Shown piece after piece: positions 17,189-26,580 of a DNA stretch of 64,000 nucleotides; within the stretch, counting starts at the first letter, position 1, and every line of letters begins with the position of its first letter. Below the pieces are notes generated by a model, which worked only from the letters and a program-made list of their open reading frames with translations, made no database searches and was not told the origin of the DNA. The DNA is from Gammaproteobacteria bacterium (GTDB taxonomy: Bacteria > Pseudomonadota > Gammaproteobacteria > Chromatiales > Chromatiaceae): NCBI GenBank assembly GCA_011389885.1, contig JAABTK010000013.1, forward strand, positions 1 through 64,000, given 5' to 3'. A program made the translations under genes and the position numbers.

Positions 17189-18124
17189 TCAGTTCGCCAG
17201 GGTTACGCTGTCCTCTGCGGTGCGCTGCTCGTGGCGGAAGACATAGAGCCCGGCGCCCATGATGATTAGCGCCCCGAGGATGGTGAAGCGGTCGGGTATT
17301 TCATTGAACACCCACCAGCCCAGCAGGCTGGCGCTGAGGATCTCCAGGTACTGAAAGGAGGCCAGGGTGCTGGCCGGCGCGCGCCGAAAGGCCATCGAGA
17401 TCAGCACATGCGCCAGGGCCGCCACGGCGCCCGCGGCCATGAGCCCCGCCCATTGCCGCCCCGTCGGCCAGTAGTGCAAGGTGAAGGCCTCCCACCCGAA
17501 CAGCGGCCCGAGCAGGAACGACAGGCCGAACAGGCCGGCAGCGCTGAGCCCGATCCAAAACTGCATCCCCACCGCATCCTCCGCCGCATGGCGCTGGGTG
17601 AAGGCCCGCGTCACGGCCAGATAGCCCGCATAAGCCGCGGCGGAGGCCAGGGGCAGCAGCGAGGCGGCGCCGTACAGCGCCCAGTTGGGGCGAATGATCA
17701 CCAAAGCCCCGGCCAACCCCACGCCTACCGCGGCCCACAACCGCCACGGGATGCGCTCACCCAAAAACCAGCCCGCGAGCAGCATCAGCAACAGCGGCTC
17801 CACAAAGAACAGCGCCACATTGTTGGCCAGCGGCAGATAGGTCAGGCCCCAGAACAAGAACAGAATCGCGGTCGCGATCAAGGCCCCTAATACCAGATAC
17901 ACCGCCCGAAAGGGGCTGCGCAGGCCCCAGGGACCCAGCGCCGCGGGGAGCAGGAACAGCGACTGAAAAACAAAGCGCGCAAACGCCACCGCGGTGAACG
18001 CCATCACCGTGGACAGCCACTTGGCGATGGTGTCGATCAGCGGAATGGTCATGACCGCGAAGATCATCATCGCCATGGCGCGATGCGTGCCGGATAAAAG
18101 TCGTCCAGACAATGGGTTGCGCAT
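17189..18124 (-). CDS. EamA/DMT-family transporter
   Basis: A 311-residue inner-membrane protein with about ten predicted transmembrane segments in two EamA halves, for example MAMMIFAVMTIPLIDTIAKW and the VEPLLLMLLAGWFLGERIPW motif at the end of the first half. The drug/metabolite transporter superfamily exports small metabolites such as amino acids or purines; the substrate cannot be read from sequence. The gene converges on pth across a 59-bp spacer rich in complementary GCGGC/GCCGC, and diverges from ppdK. Confidence 0.9.
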   Translation of the reverse strand: MRNPLSGRLLSGTHRAMAMMIFAVMTIPLIDTIAKWLSTVMAFTAVAFARFVFQSLFLLPAALGPWGLRSPFRAVYLVLGALIATAILFLFWGLTYLPLANNVALFFVEPLLLMLLAGWFLGERIPWRLWAAVGVGLAGALVIIRPNWALYGAASLLPLASAAAYAGYLAVTRAFTQRHAAEDAVGMQFWIGLSAAGLFGLSFLLGPLFGWEAFTLHYWPTGRQWAGLMAAGAVAALAHVLISMAFRRAPASTLASFQYLEILSASLLGWWVFNEIPDRFTILGALIIMGAGLYVFRHEQRTAEDSVTLAN

Positions 18125-18267
18125 ATCAAGGTCGCTGGGTTGAGGGGCGGTGTGAGAATGGGGCGCAGTCTATCCCGGATTGCGGGATGGATTCACGCGA
18201 CGTTTTTCGCCCCCAGGGCGCTGTGAGCAAAACGCTTGCGCCAGATCACCAGCCCCCCAAGCTTTGG

Positions 18268-18298
18268 TTGAACCTCGGGCCGCAGGGTGCGGTAGAAT
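18268..18298 (+). promoter_or_regulatory. Possible sigma-70-like promoter for ppdK
   Basis: TTGAAC (18268-18273) and TAGAAT (18293-18298) could be -35 and -10 boxes, with a long 19-base spacer. They lie about 80 bases upstream of the ppdK start in the divergent EamA/ppdK spacer. This rests on box similarity only. Confidence 0.3.
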
Positions 18299-18379
18299 GC
18301 GTTCATAAAATGGCAATGCGATCTTTGTTATGCTTTGCTGTGTTTTATGCGTCCTGAAATCAACGAAAAAGGTAGGAAA

Positions 18380-21145
18380 ATGGCTGATAATAAAAGGGTT
18401 TATGCGTTCTCCGAAGGCGACGGCAAGAACAAGAAACTGCTCGGCGGCAAGGGGGCCAACCTCTGTGAGATGACCCAAATCGGGCTCAATGTCCCGCCCG
18501 GATTTGTGATCTCCACCGAGGCTTGCCTGGAATACCTGGAGAAAAACCAACTGCCGGCCGGCGTCATGGACTCGGTGCGGGGGCAGATGCGCAAGGTGGA
18601 AGAGGCCGCCGGCAAGGGCTTTGGCGACAGCGAGAAGCCGTTGCTGGTATCCGTGCGCTCCGGCTCCGCCATGTCCATGCCCGGCATGATGGACACCATT
18701 CTCAATCTCGGCCTCAACACCGAGACCCTCAAGGGCCTGATCAAGCAGACCGGCAACGAGCGCTTCGGTTGGGACGCCTATCGCCGGTTCATTCAGTTGT
18801 TCGGCAAGGTGGCCCTTGGGATCAAGGACGAGGCCTTCGACGGCGAATTCGAGGCGTTGAAGAAGCGCGCCGGGGTGAAGGCCGACGTGGGCCTCTCCGC
18901 CCGCGACCTGCAGGAGATTTCCGACGTGTTCCTGGAGGTGGTGGAGCGCGAGACAGGCAAGCCCTTTCCCGAAGACCCCTTCGAGCAACTAGAGATCGCG
19001 ATTCAGGCGGTGTTCAAGTCCTGGATGGGCAAGCGGGCGGTGGACTACCGGCGCCAGTTCCACATCACCCCCGAAATGGCCAACGGCACCGCGGTCAACG
19101 TGGTGGCCATGGTGTTCGGCAACCTCGGCGACGACTCGGCCACCGGCGTGGGCTTCACCCGCTATCCGGACACCGGCGAGAATCGGATGTTCGGCGAATA
19201 CCTGACCAACGCCCAGGGCGAGGACGTGGTGGCCGGCATCCGCACCCCCAAGTCCATCGACGACCTGCACGACGAAATGCCCGAGCAGTATCGGCAGTTG
19301 GCGGAGTTGCGCAATAAGCTCGAATCCCACTACAAAGAGGTGCAGGACTTCGAGTTCACGATCGAAAAGGGCATCCTCTACTGCCTGCAGACCCGCAACG
19401 GCAAGATGAACGCCACCGCCCAGGTGCGCACCTCGGTGGAGATGGTCCGCGAGGGGCTGCTCGACAAGTCGCAGGCCCTGATGCGCATCCAGCCCGACGC
19501 CCTGGAGCAATTGCTGTTCCCGCGCCTGGACCCGAGCCACCAATTCAAGCCCATCGCCCGCGGCCTGCCCGCCTCGCCGGGGGCCGCCGCCGGGCGCGCG
19601 GTGTTCGATGCCGACCGCGCCGAGCAAATGGGCAATGGCGGTGAAAAGGTGATCCTGGTGCGCGAGGAGACCAAGCCCGAGGACATTCACGGCTTTTTCG
19701 CCTCCGAAGGCATTCTCACCTCCCGCGGCGGCAAGACCTCCCACGCCGCGGTGGTGGCCCGCGGCATGGGCAAGCCCTGCGTGGCCGGCGCCGAGGGCAT
19801 TCGGGTGGACGTGCAGATGCGCAAGGCCTTCATCGGCGACTCCACCATTAGCGAAGGCGACATGATCACCATCGATGGCACCATCGGTGATGTCTACCTC
19901 GGCGAGGCGCCGATGATCGAGGCCGAATTCTCCGCCGAACTCGACACCCTGCTCGGTTGGGCGGACGAAAAGGCCAGGCTTCAGGTGATGGCCAACGCCG
20001 ACACCCCGGACGATGCGGCCAAGGCCCGCCAGCTCGGCGCCCAAGGCATCGGTCTGTGTCGCACCGAGCGCATGTTCAACGCCGTGGAGCGCCTGCCGGT
20101 GGTGGTGGAGATGATCTTGGCCGAGACCGCCGCCGCCCGTCAGGCCGCCTTGGACAAGCTGCTGCCCATCCAGCGCGCCGACTTCAAGGGCATGCTCAAG
20201 ACCATGAGCCCCAACCCGGTCACGGTGCGCCTGCTCGACCCGCCGATCCATGAGTTCCTGCCCTCGGCGGACCAATTGGTGGAAGAGATCGATCAGCTCA
20301 AGCACCTGCGCGACACCGTGCGCGGCATGAACATCCTGTCCGACGCGGTGGAGTTCATGTACCGCACCGCCGACACCCACCCGGCGGTGGAACGCCTCAC
20401 CGACCCGCGGCTGGTGGACGAGGCCATCGAAAAGAAAGACACCATGCTGCGCAAGGTCCGCGCCCTGCACGAGGTGAACCCGATGCTGGGTCACCGCGGC
20501 GTGCGCCTGGGCATCACCTTCCCCGAGATCTACGCGATGCAGATTCGGGCCGTGCTGGAGGCCGCCGCCGAATGCGAAAAAGAGGGCGTGGCGGTGCATC
20601 CGGAGATCATGGTGCCCCAGGTCTGTACGGTGCAGGAGCTGGTGTGGGTGAAGAATATAGTGGTTTCGGTGAAGGGGGCGGTGGAGGCCCACTACGGGGT
20701 CAAGCTGAACTTTAAGTTCGGCTCCATGCTCGAAGTGGTGCGCGCCTGCATGCGCGCCGAAAGCCTGGCCAAAGAGGCCGAATTCTTCTCCTTCGGCACC
20801 AACGACCTCACCCAGGCCGCGTTCTCCTTCTCCCGCGAAGACGCAGAGAACAAGTTCCTGCCCATGTACAACCAAAAGGAAATCCTGCAAGACAACCCCT
20901 TCGAGGTCCTGGACCAAAAGGGCGTCGGCCAGATCATGAAGCTGGCCGTAGACTGGGGCCGCCAGGCCCGCCCGGATATGAAGATCGGCATCTGCGGCGA
21001 ACACGGCGGACACCCCTCGTCCATCCGTTACTGCCATGACATCGGCCTGACCTATGTCTCCTGCTCCGGACCCCGCGTGCCCATCGCCCGCCTGGCCGCG
21101 GCGCATGCGGCGTTGATCGAGGCCGCCCAGGGCAAGTCGGCCTGA
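18380..21145 (+). CDS. ppdK: Pyruvate, phosphate dikinase
   Basis: Interconverts pyruvate, ATP and phosphate with PEP, AMP and pyrophosphate, reversible at the PEP/pyruvate node. The 921-residue protein has the N-terminal ATP-grasp domain (VYAFSEGDGKNKKLLGGKGA; RSGSAMSMPGMMDTILNLG), the central phosphohistidine domain (LTSRGGKTSHAAVVARGMG) and the C-terminal PEP-binding TIM barrel (GLCRTERMF; FGTNDLTQ; GICGEHGG). I start at 18380 because the family starts with this segment and GTAGGAAA lies just upstream. No regulatory PPDK kinase/phosphatase gene is adjacent. Two terminators follow. Confidence 0.98.
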   Translation: MADNKRVYAFSEGDGKNKKLLGGKGANLCEMTQIGLNVPPGFVISTEACLEYLEKNQLPAGVMDSVRGQMRKVEEAAGKGFGDSEKPLLVSVRSGSAMSMPGMMDTILNLGLNTETLKGLIKQTGNERFGWDAYRRFIQLFGKVALGIKDEAFDGEFEALKKRAGVKADVGLSARDLQEISDVFLEVVERETGKPFPEDPFEQLEIAIQAVFKSWMGKRAVDYRRQFHITPEMANGTAVNVVAMVFGNLGDDSATGVGFTRYPDTGENRMFGEYLTNAQGEDVVAGIRTPKSIDDLHDEMPEQYRQLAELRNKLESHYKEVQDFEFTIEKGILYCLQTRNGKMNATAQVRTSVEMVREGLLDKSQALMRIQPDALEQLLFPRLDPSHQFKPIARGLPASPGAAAGRAVFDADRAEQMGNGGEKVILVREETKPEDIHGFFASEGILTSRGGKTSHAAVVARGMGKPCVAGAEGIRVDVQMRKAFIGDSTISEGDMITIDGTIGDVYLGEAPMIEAEFSAELDTLLGWADEKARLQVMANADTPDDAAKARQLGAQGIGLCRTERMFNAVERLPVVVEMILAETAAARQAALDKLLPIQRADFKGMLKTMSPNPVTVRLLDPPIHEFLPSADQLVEEIDQLKHLRDTVRGMNILSDAVEFMYRTADTHPAVERLTDPRLVDEAIEKKDTMLRKVRALHEVNPMLGHRGVRLGITFPEIYAMQIRAVLEAAAECEKEGVAVHPEIMVPQVCTVQELVWVKNIVVSVKGAVEAHYGVKLNFKFGSMLEVVRACMRAESLAKEAEFFSFGTNDLTQAAFSFSREDAENKFLPMYNQKEILQDNPFEVLDQKGVGQIMKLAVDWGRQARPDMKIGICGEHGGHPSSIRYCHDIGLTYVSCSGPRVPIARLAAAHAALIEAAQGKSA

Positions 21146-21155
21146 GGCGTCAGGG

Positions 21156-21180
21156 GGGGGCGAATCCGTTCGCCCCCTTT
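21156..21180 (+). terminator. Intrinsic terminator after ppdK
   Basis: GGGGGCGAA, loop TCCG and TTCGCCCCC form a perfect 9-bp stem followed by a short T-run. It begins 10 bases after the ppdK stop. Confidence 0.8.
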
Positions 21181-21200
21181 GCAGGTTTGAGCCATTGGCC

Positions 21201-21234
21201 AAGCCCGGTCCCCGATGGGGGCCGGGCTTTTTTT
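21201..21234 (+). terminator. Second intrinsic terminator between ppdK and leuC
   Basis: AAGCCCGG and CCGGGCTT form the base of a stem that extends through CCCC/GGGG, followed by seven Ts. It works in tandem with the hairpin at 21156 and insulates leuC. Confidence 0.85.
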
Positions 21235-21289
21235 CGCGCCGATCCCGGGCCAGGATTGCGGCTTGGAATGAGCCGATAATAAAGGTGAA

Positions 21290-21318
21290 TTGGAATTATG
21301 GAAGATAAACGATATGCT
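21290..21318 (+). promoter_or_regulatory. Possible leuC promoter
   Basis: TTGGAA (21290-21295) and TATGCT (21313-21318) are separated by exactly 17 bases in an AT-rich patch. A GGAGG ribosome binding site and the leuC start (21345) follow. No leucine-rich leader peptide is visible between terminator and leuC. Confidence 0.45.
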
Positions 21319-21344
21319 TCGGCCTCACAGGAGGACAGAGCCCT

Positions 21345-22751
21345 ATGAACGCGAGAACGCTGTACGACAAGATTTGGGATCAGCACCTGGTGCGCACCGA
21401 CGAGGACGGCACCGCGCTGATCTACATCGACCGCCAGTTGGTGCATGAGGTGACCTCGCCCCAGGCCTTCGAGGGGCTGCGCCTGGCTGGCCGCAGGCCC
21501 TGGCGCAGCGGGGCCAATGTGGCGACCCCGGACCACAATGTGCCCACCACCGACCGCGCCCGGGGGATCGCCGATCCCATCGCCCGCATCCAGGTGGAGA
21601 CCCTGGGCCGCAATTGTCGCGAATTCGGCATCACCGAGTTCGGCATGGGCGACCTGCGCCAGGGCGTGGTGCATGTGATGGGGCCGGAACAGGGCATCAC
21701 CCTGCCGGGCATGACCGTGGTCTGCGGCGACTCCCATACCGCCACCCACGGGGCCTTCGGCGCCCTGGCCTTCGGCATCGGCACCTCCGAGGTGGAGCAT
21801 GTGCTGGCCACCCAGTGCCTGATTCAACGCAAGTCCAAGTCCATGCGGGTGACGGTGAAGGGCCAAGCCGGTCCCGGCGTCACCGCCAAGGACATCATTC
21901 TGGCCATCATCGGCCGCATCGGCACCGCCGGCGGCACCGGTTATGTGATCGAATTCGCCGGCGAGGCGATTCAGGCCCTGTCCATGGAGGGGCGTTTGAC
22001 CCTCTGCAACATGGCCATTGAGGCCGGGGCGCGGGCCGGGCTCGTGGCGGTCGACGCTACCACCATCGAATACGTCAAGGGCCGGCCCTATGCCCCCGCC
22101 GGCGAGCTGTGGGCACAGGCCGAGGCGGCCTGGCGCGAGCTGCACAGCGACCCGGACGCCCGGTTCGACAACGAGGTGGGGCTGGACGCCGCGGCAATCG
22201 TGCCGCAGGTGACCTGGGGCACCTCGCCCGAGATGGTGGCGGGGATCGATGCCAAGGCCCCCAATCCCGCCGCGGAACAGGACGAGGTGAAGGCCGCCGG
22301 CATGCGCCGGGCGCTGGACTACATGGGCCTGGAGGCCGATACGCCCATCGGCGAGATTCGGCCGGATCATGTGTTCATCGGCTCCTGCACCAATGGCCGC
22401 ATTGAAGACCTGCGCGCCGCGGCGGCAGTGGCCAAGGGGCGCCGGGTGGCGGACAATATCCGCCAGGCGCTGGTGGTGCCCGGCTCGGGCCTGGTCAAAC
22501 AGCAGGCCGAGGCCGAGGGGCTGGATAAGATCTTTATCGAGGCCGGTTTCGAGTGGCGCGAGCCCGGCTGCTCCATGTGCCTGGCCATGAACGCCGACCG
22601 GCTGAGTCCGGGCGACCGCTGCGCCTCCACCTCCAACCGCAACTTCGAGGGCCGGCAAGGGCAGGGCGGGCGCACCCATCTGGTCAGCCCGGCCATGGCC
22701 GCCGCGGCGGCGGTGAGCGGCCGCTTCGTGGACGTTCGCGAGTTGATTTGA
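21345..22751 (+). CDS. leuC: 3-isopropylmalate dehydratase, large subunit
   Basis: With LeuD it isomerises 2-isopropylmalate to 3-isopropylmalate in leucine synthesis. The 468-residue aconitase-family protein has the [4Fe-4S] cysteines in [12 protein letters not shown] and in GCSMCLAMN, plus [20 protein letters not shown]. The start is supported by CAGGAGGA upstream. leuD follows after 225 bp. leuA is not in the window. Confidence 0.98.
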   Translation: MNARTLYDKIWDQHLVRTDEDGTALIYIDRQLVHEVTSPQAFEGLRLAGRRPWRSGANVATPDHNVPTTDRARGIADPIARIQVETLGRNCREFGITEFGMGDLRQGVVHVMGPEQGITLPGMTVVCGDSHTATHGAFGALAFGIGTSEVEHVLATQCLIQRKSKSMRVTVKGQAGPGVTAKDIILAIIGRIGTAGGTGYVIEFAGEAIQALSMEGRLTLCNMAIEAGARAGLVAVDATTIEYVKGRPYAPAGELWAQAEAAWRELHSDPDARFDNEVGLDAAAIVPQVTWGTSPEMVAGIDAKAPNPAAEQDEVKAAGMRRALDYMGLEADTPIGEIRPDHVFIGSCTNGRIEDLRAAAAVAKGRRVADNIRQALVVPGSGLVKQQAEAEGLDKIFIEAGFEWREPGCSMCLAMNADRLSPGDRCASTSNRNFEGRQGQGGRTHLVSPAMAAAAAVSGRFVDVRELI

Positions 22752-22976
22752 ACGCCGCATTGGCCACCGAGACACAGCCGGCGCCGGGCGTATCACGGAT
22801 ACAATGGGGCTGAGATTCCAGGACGATTTAGGCGGGCTGTGCCCGAGGTCGCCCCGACTGAGGCCTCAACCTCCCAACAGGCGGTCCCCGAATAGGCCAT
22901 TTGGGGCGCGGCTGGATCGACTAATCGCTGTGAACTCGGCGCCTCAGTGGCGCCAATTCAAGACAGGTAATCAGCA
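22752..22976. other. Unusually long leuC-leuD spacer
   Basis: In most relatives leuC and leuD are adjacent, but here 225 bp separate them. The spacer contains ACTGAGGCCTCAACCTCC (near 22858-22875), which resembles one arm of the hairpin repeat at 62445-62540. I see no gene in it. Confidence 0.5.
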
Positions 22977-23624
22977 ATGGAAAAATTCGAGCAATTCACC
23001 GGCATCGTGGCGCCGCTGGACCGCGCCAACGTGGACACCGACGCCATCATCCCCAAGCAGTTCTTGAAGTCGATCAAGCGCACCGGCTTCGGGCCCTATC
23101 TGTTCGACGAATGGCGCTATCTGGACCCCGGCGAGCCGGAGATGGACTGCACCGACCGCCCGCGCAATCCGGAGTTCGTGCTCAATGAACCGCGCTATGC
23201 GGGGGCCAAGATCCTGCTGGTGCGGGAGAACTTCGGCTGCGGCTCCAGCCGCGAGCACGCCCCCTGGGCCCTGGCGGACTACGGCTTTAAGGTAATCGTC
23301 GCCCCGAGCTTCGCCGACATCTTCTTCAGCAACTGCTTCAAGAACGGCCTCCTGCCGCTGACCTTCGACGCCGCCACCGTGGACCGGCTGTTCCAAAAGG
23401 CCCAGCAGGCGCAGGCGCTGGAGATCGCCGTGGACCTGCGGACCCAGGTGCTGCGCCTGGCCGACGGCGAGGAGATCCCCTTCGAGGTGGACGCCTTCCG
23501 CAAACACTGCCTGCTCGAAGGCCTGGACGACATCGGCCTGACCCTGCAGCATGCGGACGCCATTCGGGCCTTCGAAAAGGGCCATCGTCAACGAGCGCCC
23601 TGGGTGTTCAACGACGTGGCCTGA
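22977..23624 (+). CDS. leuD: 3-isopropylmalate dehydratase, small subunit
   Basis: Partner of LeuC. The 215-residue swivel domain starts [34 protein letters not shown] and [16 protein letters not shown] are family signatures. Length is normal for the gammaproteobacterial form. A foreign toxin/immunity pair starts 12 bp after its stop. Confidence 0.98.
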   Translation: MEKFEQFTGIVAPLDRANVDTDAIIPKQFLKSIKRTGFGPYLFDEWRYLDPGEPEMDCTDRPRNPEFVLNEPRYAGAKILLVRENFGCGSSREHAPWALADYGFKVIVAPSFADIFFSNCFKNGLLPLTFDAATVDRLFQKAQQAQALEIAVDLRTQVLRLADGEEIPFEVDAFRKHCLLEGLDDIGLTLQHADAIRAFEKGHRQRAPWVFNDVA

Positions 23625-23636
23625 TGCGGGCGCTGT

Positions 23637-23873
23637 GTGGAGCCTCCTCGCCTCACACCGGAATTGCTGTCCAACGCCCGAGTCATAGCCAAAGGAAGGC
23701 GCATACGGGACTTGCCTCGATTGTTGGAGATCTACGGCGGGCGTCCGTCAGGATGGCGAAAGATGAGCAGCCCGCAGTTTGAGCTCGAAGGTGTTTTGTA
23801 CGAATATCATTGGTATGAGCACCACGGCATCGGTCGTTTCGATGTCAAGCTAAAAGAGGTGGGCAGGCGATGA
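23637..23873 (+). CDS. Small orphan protein resembling a polymorphic-toxin C-terminal domain
   Basis: The product has 78 residues starting at GTG 23637. The segment LEIYGGRPSGWRKMSSPQFE, followed by YEYHWYEHHGIGRFDVKLK, resembles the small C-terminal domain of some Rhs/contact-dependent polymorphic toxins (pattern GG-x(3)-W-x-K-x-S-S then HWYE then a basic strand). No delivery domain or signal is present, so this is a free-standing or detached toxin domain. The next gene overlaps its stop (ATGA) and looks like an immunity protein, which supports the call. The family assignment is from memory of sequence patterns, and its enzymatic activity is not known to me. Confidence 0.6.
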   Translation: MEPPRLTPELLSNARVIAKGRRIRDLPRLLEIYGGRPSGWRKMSSPQFELEGVLYEYHWYEHHGIGRFDVKLKEVGRR

Positions 23874-24193
23874 AAGTACGCTTGAAAGATGGTGAGGGCC
23901 ATCAGTATCTGAGCTCCGGAAGAGAATACTATGTCATTGGTATCGAGGCGGATGATTTTCGGATCCTCGACGACTTCGGCCAGCCCGCTCTTTATGCCCC
24001 CGAAATCTTCGAGGTGATCGATGCTGGATTACCGGGGGATTGGCGGGTTGAAGTGGGGGGAGACGGCGAGCGTTATGCCTATCCCGAGGAGCTGAACCGG
24101 ATCGGCTTCTTCGAGGACTTTTTCGACCGGGACCCCGATACGGTCCGTGTCTTTTGGCAGGTGATGAATCGTCAGCTATCCAAGGCCGCCTGA
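23870..24193 (+). CDS. Putative immunity protein paired with the orphan toxin domain
   Basis: The product has 107 residues and is acidic. YYVIGIEADDFRILDDFGQP, LYAPEIFEVIDAGLPGDW, and GERYAYPEELNRIGFFEDFF are blocks I associate with small immunity-like proteins found beside polymorphic toxin domains. It overlaps the upstream toxin-like gene by four bases, the usual arrangement for coupled production. It should neutralise that protein in the cytoplasm. GC content is lower than in the leu genes, suggesting acquisition as a unit. Confidence 0.6.
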   Translation: MKVRLKDGEGHQYLSSGREYYVIGIEADDFRILDDFGQPALYAPEIFEVIDAGLPGDWRVEVGGDGERYAYPEELNRIGFFEDFFDRDPDTVRVFWQVMNRQLSKAA

Positions 24194-24272
24194 ACTCATC
24201 ACCAATCCCGAGAGCCCGAATCTACCCCATGCGCGGGTGAAGTAGTGAACAATCCAACAGGAAAGCAGAGCC

Positions 24273-24506
24273 ATGTCGGTTGATTACAAAACACGAATCA
24301 CCTTGGAGCAGGGTAAACGCGGTGGCAGGCCTACAGTGCGGGGCCTGCGCATTACCGTCTACGATGTGCTTGGCTGGTTGGCTGACGGTATGACGCAGGA
24401 GGAGATTGTTGAGGATTTTCCTGAGCTTGAGCCGGAGGATATCGCTGCCTGTTTGGGTTTTGCTGCAAATCGCGAACATGATTTAGCCAGCTTGAAATAC
24501 AAATGA
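24273..24506 (+). CDS. DUF433-family antitoxin
   Basis: The product has 77 residues. It has the DUF433 pattern: RITLEQGKRGGRPTVRGLRI then VYDVLGWLADGMTQEEIVEDFPELEPEDI, which forms a helix-turn-helix-like DNA-binding unit. DUF433 proteins (VapB45-like) pair with DUF5615 PIN-fold toxins, and the downstream gene is exactly that, overlapping by four bases. As an antitoxin it should bind the toxin and repress the operon. Confidence 0.88.
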   Translation: MSVDYKTRITLEQGKRGGRPTVRGLRITVYDVLGWLADGMTQEEIVEDFPELEPEDIAACLGFAANREHDLASLKYK

Positions 24507-24835
24507 GGTTGCTGCTGGATGAAAACCTATCGCGTCGTATCATTCCGTTCATTGAGGAGCGATACCCGGGAAGCACGCAGGTCGCGCTTGCCGGCTTGGA
24601 GCGTGCATCTGATCGAGAGATACGCCTTTTCGCCAAGAGCAACGATTATATTATCGTCACACAAGATTCCGATTTCTTTGAGATGAGCCTTGTGCAGGGG
24701 CAACCGCCCAAGATTATATGGATAAAATGCGGCAACACGAGTAAGGGTTCGATCATCAAGCTTCTCCTCGACCACTACGAATGGATTGAGCAGGAGCTGA
24801 TGGGAAACGATAAGGCTTGTGTTGAGATTTATTGA
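24503..24835 (+). CDS. DUF5615 PIN-like ribonuclease toxin
   Basis: The product has 110 residues. It starts MRLLLDENLSRRIIPFIEE with the conserved acidic residues DEN, and has ASDREIRLFAKSNDYIIVTQDSDFFE with the second acidic cluster DSDF. These are the metal-binding acidic positions of the PIN-like (Mut7-C/VapC45) fold. It should be an RNA-cleaving toxin held in check by the DUF433 protein. It ends 9 bp before leuB, so the module sits inside the leucine operon. Confidence 0.88.
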   Translation: MRLLLDENLSRRIIPFIEERYPGSTQVALAGLERASDREIRLFAKSNDYIIVTQDSDFFEMSLVQGQPPKIIWIKCGNTSKGSIIKLLLDHYEWIEQELMGNDKACVEIY

Positions 24836-24844
24836 TTCACGGTA

Positions 24845-25933
24845 ATGAGTGTACTGAATATGACCAAAAAGATTCTCATCCTCCCCGGTGACGGCATCGG
24901 CCAGGAGATCGTCGCGGAAGCGGTAAAGGTGCTGAACGCCCTCAAGTCAGGCCACGGCCTTGACGTGGAGCTGATCGAAGGCCTGGTGGGCGGCGCCGCC
25001 TATGACGAGACCGGCTCGCCGCTGCCGGAGGAGACGCTGGAGAAGGCCCGCGCCTGTGACGCGGTGCTGCTGGGCGCGGTGGGCGGCTACAAGTGGGAGT
25101 CGCTGGATATCAGCGTCCGCCCCGAAAAAGGCCTGCTGGGGCTGCGTAAGGAGCTGGGGCTGTTCGCCAACCTGCGCCCGGCCATCCTCTATCCGCAACT
25201 GGCCGAGGCCTCCACCTTGAAGGCCGACGTGGTCTCCGGGCTGGACCTAATGATCGTGCGCGAACTCACCGGCGGCATCTACTTCGGCCAGCCCCGCGGC
25301 GTGCGCACCCTCGACAGCGGCGAGCGCCAGGGCTACAACACCCTGGTCTACCGTGAATCCGAGGTGGACCGCATCGTGCGCGTGGCCATGGACATCGCCA
25401 TGAAGCGCGGCCGGCGGGTCTGCTCGGTGGACAAGGCCAATGTGCTGGAATGCACCGAGATGTGGCGCGAGGTGGCCGCCAAGGTAGGCGCGGACTACCC
25501 CGAGGTGGAACTCTCGCACCTGTATGTGGACAACGCCGCCATGCAACTGGTGCGTGCGCCCAAGCAGTTCGATGTGATGGTTACCACCAATATGTTCGGC
25601 GACATCCTCTCCGACTGCGCCGCCATGCTCACCGGCTCCATCGGCATGCTGCCCTCGGCCTCGCTGGACGAAAACGGCAAGGGCATGTACGAGCCGATCC
25701 ACGGCTCCGCCCCGGACATCGCCGGCCAGAATGTGGCCAATCCGCTGGCCACCATCCTCTCGGTGGCGATGATGCTGCGCTATTCCCTAAACGACGAGGC
25801 CAACGCCGAACGCATTGAGGCCGCGGTGCAAAAGGTGTTGGATCAGGGCCTGCGCACCGCCGACATCGCCGGCGGCGGCCCCAGTGTCGGCACGGCGGAA
25901 ATGGGCGATGCGGTGGTGAATGCCATCGGGTGA
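24845..25933 (+). CDS. leuB: 3-isopropylmalate dehydrogenase
   Basis: NAD-dependent oxidative decarboxylation of 3-isopropylmalate to 2-oxoisocaproate. The 362-residue protein has [14 protein letters not shown] at the start, [14 protein letters not shown], and the motif [23 protein letters not shown] 24845 or ATG 24860 could be the start; neither has a strong ribosome binding site, so it may rely on coupling to the upstream toxin gene. In most relatives it directly follows leuD; here two foreign modules lie between them. Confidence 0.97.
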   Translation: MSVLNMTKKILILPGDGIGQEIVAEAVKVLNALKSGHGLDVELIEGLVGGAAYDETGSPLPEETLEKARACDAVLLGAVGGYKWESLDISVRPEKGLLGLRKELGLFANLRPAILYPQLAEASTLKADVVSGLDLMIVRELTGGIYFGQPRGVRTLDSGERQGYNTLVYRESEVDRIVRVAMDIAMKRGRRVCSVDKANVLECTEMWREVAAKVGADYPEVELSHLYVDNAAMQLVRAPKQFDVMVTTNMFGDILSDCAAMLTGSIGMLPSASLDENGKGMYEPIHGSAPDIAGQNVANPLATILSVAMMLRYSLNDEANAERIEAAVQKVLDQGLRTADIAGGGPSVGTAEMGDAVVNAIG

Positions 25934-26122
25934 AGGCCCGAGTGCGGCTGCGCGTAAATTAGGGAAACAACGACTCTTAGGAACGCAAAGGGGGTAGAGG
26001 GATTTCGGTTCAAGATTTCGGCGGCCGCACGCGGTTGGTTGCACGAAGGGTTCCCTCCGCGGCCAGGGGAGGGCCGCCGCATCATCGCCGCTGGTCCCCA
26101 AGCTCCAGCTTAGGGACCCGCG

Positions 26123-26175
26123 TAGGCTGTCGAAATCGGCCGATTTCCGCGGTTTTCGGACTCCCCGGCTTTCGG
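26123..26175 (+). repeat. TAGGCTGTCGAAA-family repeat
   Basis: The order TAGGCTGTCGAAA, CGATTTCCGCG, GTTTTCGGA, CCCCGGCTTTC matches 3839-3897. It may be a remnant of the element whose ends are seen intact at 43477-43709. Confidence 0.7.
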
Positions 26176-26250
26176 ATCATCACAAAAGCCGCATCGCGGG
26201 GTCTAGTCGCGCACCCGCAAGGCGCCTCAGGTTCCGCCTGTAGCGAAGTG

Positions 26251-26410
26251 AGTATTCGCGTCCATCCGCGTCCATCCGCGTCCATCCGCGTCCATCCGCG
26301 TCCATCCGCGTCCATTCGCGTCCATTCGCGTCCATTCGCGTCTATTCGCGTCTATTCGCGTCTATTCGCGTCTATTCGCGTCCATTCGCGTCTATTCGCG
26401 TCTATTCGCG
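26251..26410 (+). repeat. 10-bp tandem repeat array (about 15 units)
   Basis: Fifteen contiguous units run from 26261 to 26410, after one degenerate unit at 26251. Five units are TCCATCCGCG, then three TCCATTCGCG, four TCTATTCGCG, one TCCATTCGCG and two TCTATTCGCG. The ordered blocks of variants imply stepwise duplication. The array is non-coding and lies downstream of leuB. Confidence 0.95.
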
Positions 26411-26580
26411 GTTCAATGGCCCATTTCGGCTCGGTCCCGCACGCCCCCAGGCGATGCGCACCGCTCCTCGGCAGATCCTATTCCTGGTATGCGTAGATTG
26501 GCGCCGAAGGTCCTCTCGCCAAGACGCAAAGGGCGCAAAGAAAAACCTTTTCTTCCTTCCCGAGCCATTCGACCACCCTC

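Noticed and set aside
18989-21202. 737-codon minus-strand open frame across ppdK
   Set aside because: It is fully antisense to a certain gene and its composition (His, Gly, Ala) is typical of a shadow frame.
21235-21344. Leucine attenuator with leader peptide
   Set aside because: No small frame rich in leucine codons precedes a terminator here; the nearby hairpin belongs to the end of ppdK.
21150-22796. 548-codon minus-strand open frame across leuC
   Set aside because: Antisense to leuC with a low-complexity His/Gly-rich translation.
26251-26410. Possible CRISPR array
   Set aside because: Units are 10 bp and contiguous without spacers, and no cas genes are present.
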